Notes under the pieces: generated by a model
The model's input: only the letters and a program-made list of their open reading frames with translations
Databases searched by the model: none
Told to the model about the DNA's origin: nothing
Position numbers and translations under genes: made by a program
Part shown: in pieces, positions 20,212-26,028 of the stretch
Position numbering within the stretch: position 1 is the stretch's first letter
How the letters are laid out: every line of letters begins with the position of its first letter
From: Protostelium mycophagum
Taxonomy: Eukaryota; Evosea; Variosea; Protosteliida; Protosteliaceae
Length of the DNA: 26,028 nt
Assembly: GCA_002081555.1 (NCBI GenBank)
Contig: MZNV01001223.1
Coordinates: 1-26,028 of the forward strand
Direction of reading: 5' to 3'

Positions 20212-21247
20212 TTATCTATCAGGGTCAGGGAGCTGGCCCGCCCAAGACAAAAAGCTGCTGGCCCTTTCGTGGCGGTTTCTTCCAGCAAAGGTGACATTAT
20301 AATATTCTTCTAAATCGGCTAGTTGACGCGTGTTGAAGGTGTGGATGTCTATTCCCCTGGTGGGGAAGTTGGGCGAAGGTGCTAAAATATTCCATCAGGG
20401 TGCACATAAAGAATAACATAAAGTACACAGTCGGTTCTTGAAAAGCACTCACCTGTACCAATAGGGTTGGCCAGAGGGAGAGCTTCGCCAGCTGCAAGGG
20501 CGACGGCAAGGGCATTGACGGCTGCGGGAGAAGGGGGGTCCTCCACAACAAGAGGAGTCAGTCTACCTCTTTGTGCAGGGTTGCTGTTGCGCTTGCGAGC
20601 TCTATCGTTGGTCAACCAGGCGCTCAATTTCACCGTCTCAGCTCTGAGGGTTGCCATATCAGTTGTGAGGGTTGCCACGCTAGCAAAGAGAGGAATCGTC
20701 CACGCGGGTGCCTGTGTTGCAAATGTATTGACATCTGTTTCTCAGTCAGCTTAAAAGAGTCATCCATTTTTACTCACAACTGTCCTCGACTCTCAATTTC
20801 TTGGATTGAATATTCTGCATCTCTGCAAGGGTAATGTTACCGCGGTTGTAACGAACTGGGAGGGTTCAATTATGATCATTGATTATTGATCACAACATGT
20901 AAACCTCATTCTGGCCAAGAGATTACATGAATCAAGATGATTAGACAAGAAATACAACACTTACGGCGTTTCTTCACCTCGCCCCGGAATTCCTGCTCAG
21001 CGAGGCAATCGTCAATGTTCGCCGGAATATTAACAGCAGCAGGAGGCACGGGCATACCCACATCGGCCAGAGGGGCAATTGCGGGGATCTGGAGAGCGGC
21101 CATCTTTTGAGCCAAAAGAAATGGCGCCAAACCTAAACTGATATTACGTAAGTATTTCTGCACTACGTATCTACCAAAAAAGTTCAGCAGAAACAAAGTT
21201 TCACGATCAACATAACGGAATGAATGGCGATGGACCTCCTCGGTCAT
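20212..21247 (-). CDS. Orphan Ala/Pro-rich protein, about 269 aa
   Basis: Exons 20965-21247, 20781-20855, 20453-20734 and 20212-20381 join in phase and stop at TAA. A 42-nt GT-AG segment inside exon 1 (after NFFG, gtagat...gtttag) is a multiple of three and open, so it may be either intron or coding (255 or 269 aa). The protein has a Pro/Ala-rich stretch (IPAIAPLADVGMPVPPAAVN). Next come KKRRLRYNRGNITLAEMQNI, a heptad-like segment (VATLTTDMATLRAETVKLSA), a basic patch NDRARKRN, an Ala-rich helix, and the C-terminus RNRHERASSFLSWAGQ. No signal peptide or catalytic motif is seen. It was not recognised; a coiled-coil or nucleic-acid-binding role is possible but unsupported. A minus-strand AATAAA lies about 10-15 nt past the stop. 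Confidence 0.6.
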
Positions 21248-21745
21248 CCATACCGAGGAGGAACTTCAGAGTTTGTGAGTTGTTGTTTTTACTTTATGAA
21301 TGATGTTATTCACACCGTTCTAGCCCATCAAACACTGTCATTGGAGATTTTTTTACAGAAAAGCCTAATTAAGGTGGGTTTACCGCACTCATATCATTGA
21401 AATCGAGCTGATCTGATCTGTTTCTTTGGATATCACGACGATTAAACATGGTCTTGTATTTCTAGAAATCGTCTAAAAAATGCGCTCTAATTACCTCCCG
21501 TCTCATTTTATTTCCGAGATTAAAACCTTCTCAATGGACTCAAAGACTTAGGGCACAACACAACTCACTTTAGATTTGGTAGGGAACAGGATATTCGAAA
21601 GTAGAGAGATCAAATTGAATTGTAGACAATGCCATATCCTAATTGTCTTTCACGTGATCAATTCAAAAATCACGTCGATGTGAAAATCACGAGATCATCA
21701 TTTATTTGAGATTACTTCCTTGACTTTGGTATACTGATACACAAG
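21248..21745. other. Divergent intergenic region before TAF2
   Basis: This lies between the minus-strand orphan and TAF2, about 500 bp. The first coding exon(s) of TAF2 are probably here but were not resolved. Near 21650-21705 there is a cluster of ACGTGAT/ATCACG half-palindromes (cacgtgatc, atcacgtcg, atcacgagatc). A short ATG-led frame near 21630 does not continue into TAF2. Confidence 0.4.
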
Positions 21746-24700
21746 GCAATTGTGGATGGTGTGGAGGCCGATTATCAAATGCAAAATTTTTTGGAGGTAT
21801 GAAAGACCATCTTCCCACAACTTGTCTTTCTAAAATACTCTTTTACACTGAAAAATTTGTATAAATCTGTTTTCTTTCATTTTGGTAGATCTCACAAATT
21901 CTTCTGCAAAAAAATTCAATTTCATATCAAATTGAAAACAAAAAGATCGTTTTGCCAGAATCCGAAAATCAAGCACTGGACCAATTCACCGATTTCTGGC
22001 GCGCGGGTCAATTCGCTTCAGATGACGGAGAATTATGCGTGTACATCCCCGATGAGGTGGCTAATCAACGTAGACAGAGGAGAGGTGAGTACATGTGACG
22101 TCATCATCGTACCGATCGCGTTCCGTTTTTCATTGCTCTGTCTTTCTGGTACCTCCAGTTTTATGAAAAATAATGCTTGCAAATGTCGCATTCGATATCA
22201 TCTACAACCGCCCGAAAATAGGCTTAAATGCGTGATTATCGCGGGGTTTTTATGCCAAGTCACTAGGATGATTACGGATAGGCTGCGGCTTTGCCGTAAT
22301 GTGTTGCCTCTCATTGAAGTTGTAGACAGGACATCATGACTTGGTGATGATGATGTCATTATGGCTGATGTGCCTGCAGAGGATGGGAACTATAGAGAGG
22401 AGGCATTAGAGGTCACAATAGAATACTCCGTAATATCCCCTAAAGGTGTGTACACCGTTGTAGATGGTCGTAAAATTTAGCTGCTAAAAATAAATAATTT
22501 CACAATAGGAGGAATTCATTTTGTGTTGCCAGACCCCAAGGCCTACCCACACCGCTCTGCCCGTACGTAACTCGAAATTTCCATCAATTCACCATGAGAT
22601 CTCATGGAATATTCAGATATGTACGTGGTCAATGACATCTACTCTGGGAGGATGTGGTTCCCTTGTGTCGACACCCTTGTCGACAGATGTACATTCGAGA
22701 TCGACGTGACCGTCGCGAGAGGACTTGTCGGTCTGTCCAGTGGAGAGTTGTTGAAGCAGGTGATCAAATTAATATGATCTATACCACTATCAATTGATAG
22801 CTCATCACACGAAAAATATTTTTATTTATAAAAAATAAATAATAATTTACCGGGTTGTATTAGAACATCATTATGATAGTGTTGATATTTTCTGTGAAGA
22901 TTCTCGAAAAAAATAATATGAGATTATGACTATTTCCTGACTCGTTGTAGATCAACGATGACGAATTCGGAAAAACTACATTTTATTATAAATTGGATGT
23001 CCCCTCAACTGCTTCTTCCATCCTCCTTTGCGCCGGGCCATTTTTCACCTACCCCGACCCCAAACTTTCCACGGTAACTGACGCGTACTTCTTCGTCAGT
23101 TAACGTGAACAGATGACACATTATTGTCTCCCGGGAAGAGAGGCGGAGTTGAAGGAGACGGTCGGGTTCCTGTCACAAGCGATGAGTTTTTTCGAGGAAT
23201 TTCTGGCCTTTTCTTATCCTTATCCGGCGTATAGACAGGTCAGTCTGTGAATTTTTAAATATTTTTTAAAAGTTTAAAATTTTAATTCGGATGTTGGGAT
23301 TTTTTTGTAGTGGCATATAAATGTGAAAACTTGATCTCTTTATATTTTAAAGGATTTTTATCGAAGAAATAAAGTCTCGTCATGACCGTTGTAGATCTTT
23401 GTGGAGGACGCCCCGGCATCTACAACTTCATTTGCCACGGCAACCATCGCTTCCACACATCTATTACACCCTAATAATGTAATAGATCAAGTCTTCATCT
23501 CGAGAAGAAAACTAACTTTGGGACTGACTTCCCAATGGTTCGGACAATACATCAGTGTCAGAGGGTGGTAAGCGTTGTAGTATTCAATCGATTACGTATA
23601 TGAAGATGTCATGACGTCACCGTGAAAATTCTGCGACGGGAATATTTGGGAGTTGTAGAAGTGACGTGTTACAGGAGTGATTCCTGGATTATTGTGGGAT
23701 TATCTAGATATTTGGTGGAATTATTCTTGAAAAAATTATTCGGTTACAACGAATATAGATACCACATGCTCAAGGTAATTTCCCTCCAATTTCCAACTAA
23801 CTCTCAACCAAAATTCACCGAAAACAGGAAATAGAATACGTCAGCCTCCACGATGTGGGACAACAACCTCTATATTATAATGCATTTGTCCACCCTTTGG
23901 AGATATTAGACAGTGCCATATTCAAAAAGAAATCATCATTAGTGATGTATATGATTGAAAGGAGAGTCGGAAACGACTCCTTCAGAAAGGTGAATCTCCA
24001 TCCTGACACCTGTCAATCTGACATCTGACAGGCCGTGTCAGCACTGGTATCCCCTACCAACGAAGACCCGGAGATGGTCTTAGATCGTGATCTGATCACC
24101 AAGAAATTCCTGAAGATCATGCGAAGGATGACCGGACATGACTTGAAGGCTTTTGCGGACAGATTCATCAACAGAGAGGGATGCAGTAGTATCATATGTG
24201 GAATTGAATTTAACAAGAGAAAACAGACACTGGAATTCGCCATGAAACAAAACAAATCTCCCGCTGGGAGGGTGGCGGTGAGTCTTCTTGAGATTTCGGG
24301 GAAATTTCATGTCGTGGTATAATGCTGTGATGTAAAGCCGGAAATATTTTCGATTGTTTTTATTGCGGATTTTTGTCGGATATCTCACACCGCGATAAAG
24401 ATCGCGGTAGTTAACATGCTTATTACCGAGATCTGGGAATCTGACCGAATCTCCAATAAAAAATTTTTCCTGCAAAAATATTTGAAAATAATTATCGAAA
24501 ATATTTCATCCACCCCAACGATTATAGAAAATGATAATAATTGACGCGTTGTAGATCTCCGTAACAATTCGTGTCAACGAACTCGACGGACCTTTTGATC
24601 ACACGATAAGTACCGATGAAGAATATCAATTCACGGAATTACCGTGCACCAGTCGCGTTAAGAAACCGCGAACCAAGAGAAAGAAGGAGAAGGAGAGAGA

Positions 24701-26028
24701 CCAGGACAAAGGCAGCGAAGAGGAAGGTGACAATGAGCCCCAGACCAAAATGTCAGTCTACAACGGTTTTTATTTTTCAAAAAGATTTTTTTAATTTGTT
24801 TTGGCGGGAAAATTCTGCAGAATTTATCATTCTTAAAATCTACAAAAGCTTTTTGAATGAGATAAGAACGGTAATCGCATCGTTTGTTACCGCGAATGAC
24901 CACGTTAAGTAACGAGACACCTATTCTGTGGGTCAGAGTGGATCCAGAGATGGAGTCATTGCATCTCACAGCGATAAGACAACCTGAGTATTACTGGGTC
25001 ACACAATTGGAACAAGACATCGACGTATTCGCTCAGCATGAGGTCGGTCGTTGTAGATCCAACTGTAATTCACCAAAAAAGTTAATTTTAAAAATGAAAA
25101 TAAGAATTATTTTAAAAGTTGAAAATAAACACAAGGAAATGATGAAAAAATTTCAAATGTTGAAAATAAACACTTAAAAATTGATGAAAAATAGGCAATT
25201 GAAGCACTAAAAGAGAAATTAATTAGAGATCCAAACGCCAACGCGACACTGGAAGCCCTCTACGCCGTACTCTCAGACGCCGAGAAATATTACAAGATAA
25301 GAATCGACGCGGCTGCCGCCATGGCTAAGGTTCGAAATTCGAATCCGAGAATTTGGCGGGAAAATTTTTGTGACGGGTTGTAGAGCCCCACGGCGGGGTG
25401 GGACAGAGTGAGCAAATACTTCAGGGAGGTATTCTTCGATTCAAAAGGATTAAATGTGAGGCCGAACGACTTCAGAAACATTATGCAAGCCATGCTGCAG
25501 AAGGTCAGAAAACGATTTCTCTTTTTTCATTTTGAAAATGAAATTCAAAGAAATAATTCACATGAGAATTGAAGTCAACAAAAAATTTACAATGTTTCAC
25601 TTTCAGAAAGATTTTTTGTTACGTTTAGAAATTAATTGCTTGGAAATTGAAGCAAACAAAAAATGTGAAAGAATAATGTACATGAAAATCGAATGGAATT
25701 TCAGGGGCTTGTGGAGGCGATATCTACCGTGGTGGGTAGTGATAACTACACTCCTGTAGAAGTCATTGAATTCATAATGGACCTCATAAAAAACAATGAC
25801 AATACCAGAAATAAGGTATTTTATTTTCATTAAAATTATAAATTAAATATTTATTTTATTTCCAGAAGAAATTCCAAAAAATTATTTTTAGCGGATAATT
25901 GTGAAATTAAAACAAAAAAGTCTTATCTCGTCCATTGTAGAATAAGATCACTTACGTATTCAGTATTTGGATAATTATTACCTCGCCACGCTCTTACTTT
26001 CGCTCTCGCGTATGCGACCCTCAGCTAA
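21746..26028 (+). CDS. TAF2: TFIID subunit 2 (TAF2), partial at both ends
   Basis: Exons: 21746-21796, 21889-22084, 22380-22445, 22509-22562, 22617-22759, 22951-23073, 23113-23238, 23395-23567, 23675-23774, 23828-23989, 24032-24277, 24555-24751, 24910-25042, 25195-25329, 25384-25503, 25705-25815, 25964-26028 (cut by the window). About 733 codons. TAF2 helps TFIID bind initiator DNA at RNA polymerase II promoters. Blocks match in order: GELCVYIPDEV, PKGGIHFVLPD, RMWFPCVDTLVDRCTFEIDV, FYYKLDVPSTASSILLCAGP, THYCLPG, SYPYPAYRQIFVEDAPA, HLLHPNNVIDQ, LTSQWFGQYISVRGWSDSW, FGYNEYRYHM, IRVNELDGPFDH, ILWVRVDPEMESLHL, and the HEAT-like region to NDNTRNKYLDNYY. It is an M1-aminopeptidase relative without catalysis: the GAMEN place reads APASTTS and HExxH reads LTSQW. 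A Lys/Arg-rich insert (KKPRTKRKKEKERD) sits after the third domain. Start and C-terminus not seen. Confidence 0.95.
25118..25199 (+). repeat. Two-copy 41-bp tandem duplication in a TAF2 intron
   Basis: Units 25118-25158 and 25159-25199 both begin GTTGAAAATAAACAC and share GATGAAAAA at the same offset. The second unit runs over the 3' splice site (tag at 25192-25194) into the exon. So a local duplication helped shape this intron end. Confidence 0.7.
25555..25704 (+). repeat. Diverged internal duplication in the next TAF2 intron
   Basis: Two related stretches follow each other: one with attcacatgagaattgaag then caacaaaaaat, and one with ggaaattgaag then caaacaaaaaatgtg. The segment aataatgtacatgaaaatcga also repeats the first opening. 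The copies are imperfect and A-rich, so exact borders are uncertain. Confidence 0.45.

Overview
This is a piece of nuclear DNA from an intron-rich eukaryote. Every recognisable gene is split by GT-AG introns, mostly 37-60 nt long. Genes sit tightly packed on both strands, and several end in AATAAA a few bases from, or overlapping, the stop codon. All exon models below were read by eye from splice sites, reading phase and family similarity; nothing was computed or searched. The lineage cannot be named. A clear PEX4 (a peroxisomal E2 absent from animals) argues against an animal. A complete SepSecS argues for a selenoprotein-making lineage rather than a typical fungus, plant or bacterium. An EGF-like/7TM protein and a possible p53/Rel-type factor would suit a unicellular relative of animals, but this is only a suggestion.

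Layout. 1-587 (+): C-terminal exons of an unrecognised gene. 892-8501 (+): a full-length ABCA-type lipid transporter (37 exons, about 1,909 aa) with an unusual Ser-Pro-Arg-rich tail. 9326-9983 (+): PEX4. 10136-10436 (+): a small one-TM protein. 11208-12810 (+): a signal-peptide/EGF-like/seven-helix membrane protein. 13035-14465 (-): a MAK32-like PfkB sugar-kinase-fold protein. 14823-15998 (-): a possible p53/Rel-type transcription factor. 16145-16608 (+): a 102-aa orphan. 16628-17756 (-): a 317-aa protein with a possible histone-fold start. 17858-19970 (-): SepSecS, the last enzyme of selenocysteine synthesis. 20212-21247 (-): a 269-aa orphan. About 21746 to the window end (+): TAF2, the TFIID subunit with a dead aminopeptidase fold, cut by the window edge.

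The genes do not form a pathway; they are ordinary neighbours in a compact genome. No mobile element, CRISPR array, rRNA or tRNA was recognised. The most interesting signals are non-coding. The 10-mer CGTTGTAGAT recurs in introns, often as the 3' splice site. The palindromes TGACGTCA, TGACA-N2-TGTCA and TGAGATCTCA are enriched. Polyadenylation signals overlap stop codons. TAF2 introns carry internal duplications. Among proteins, the EGF-7TM protein and the p53/Rel-like factor are the best candidates for something undescribed.
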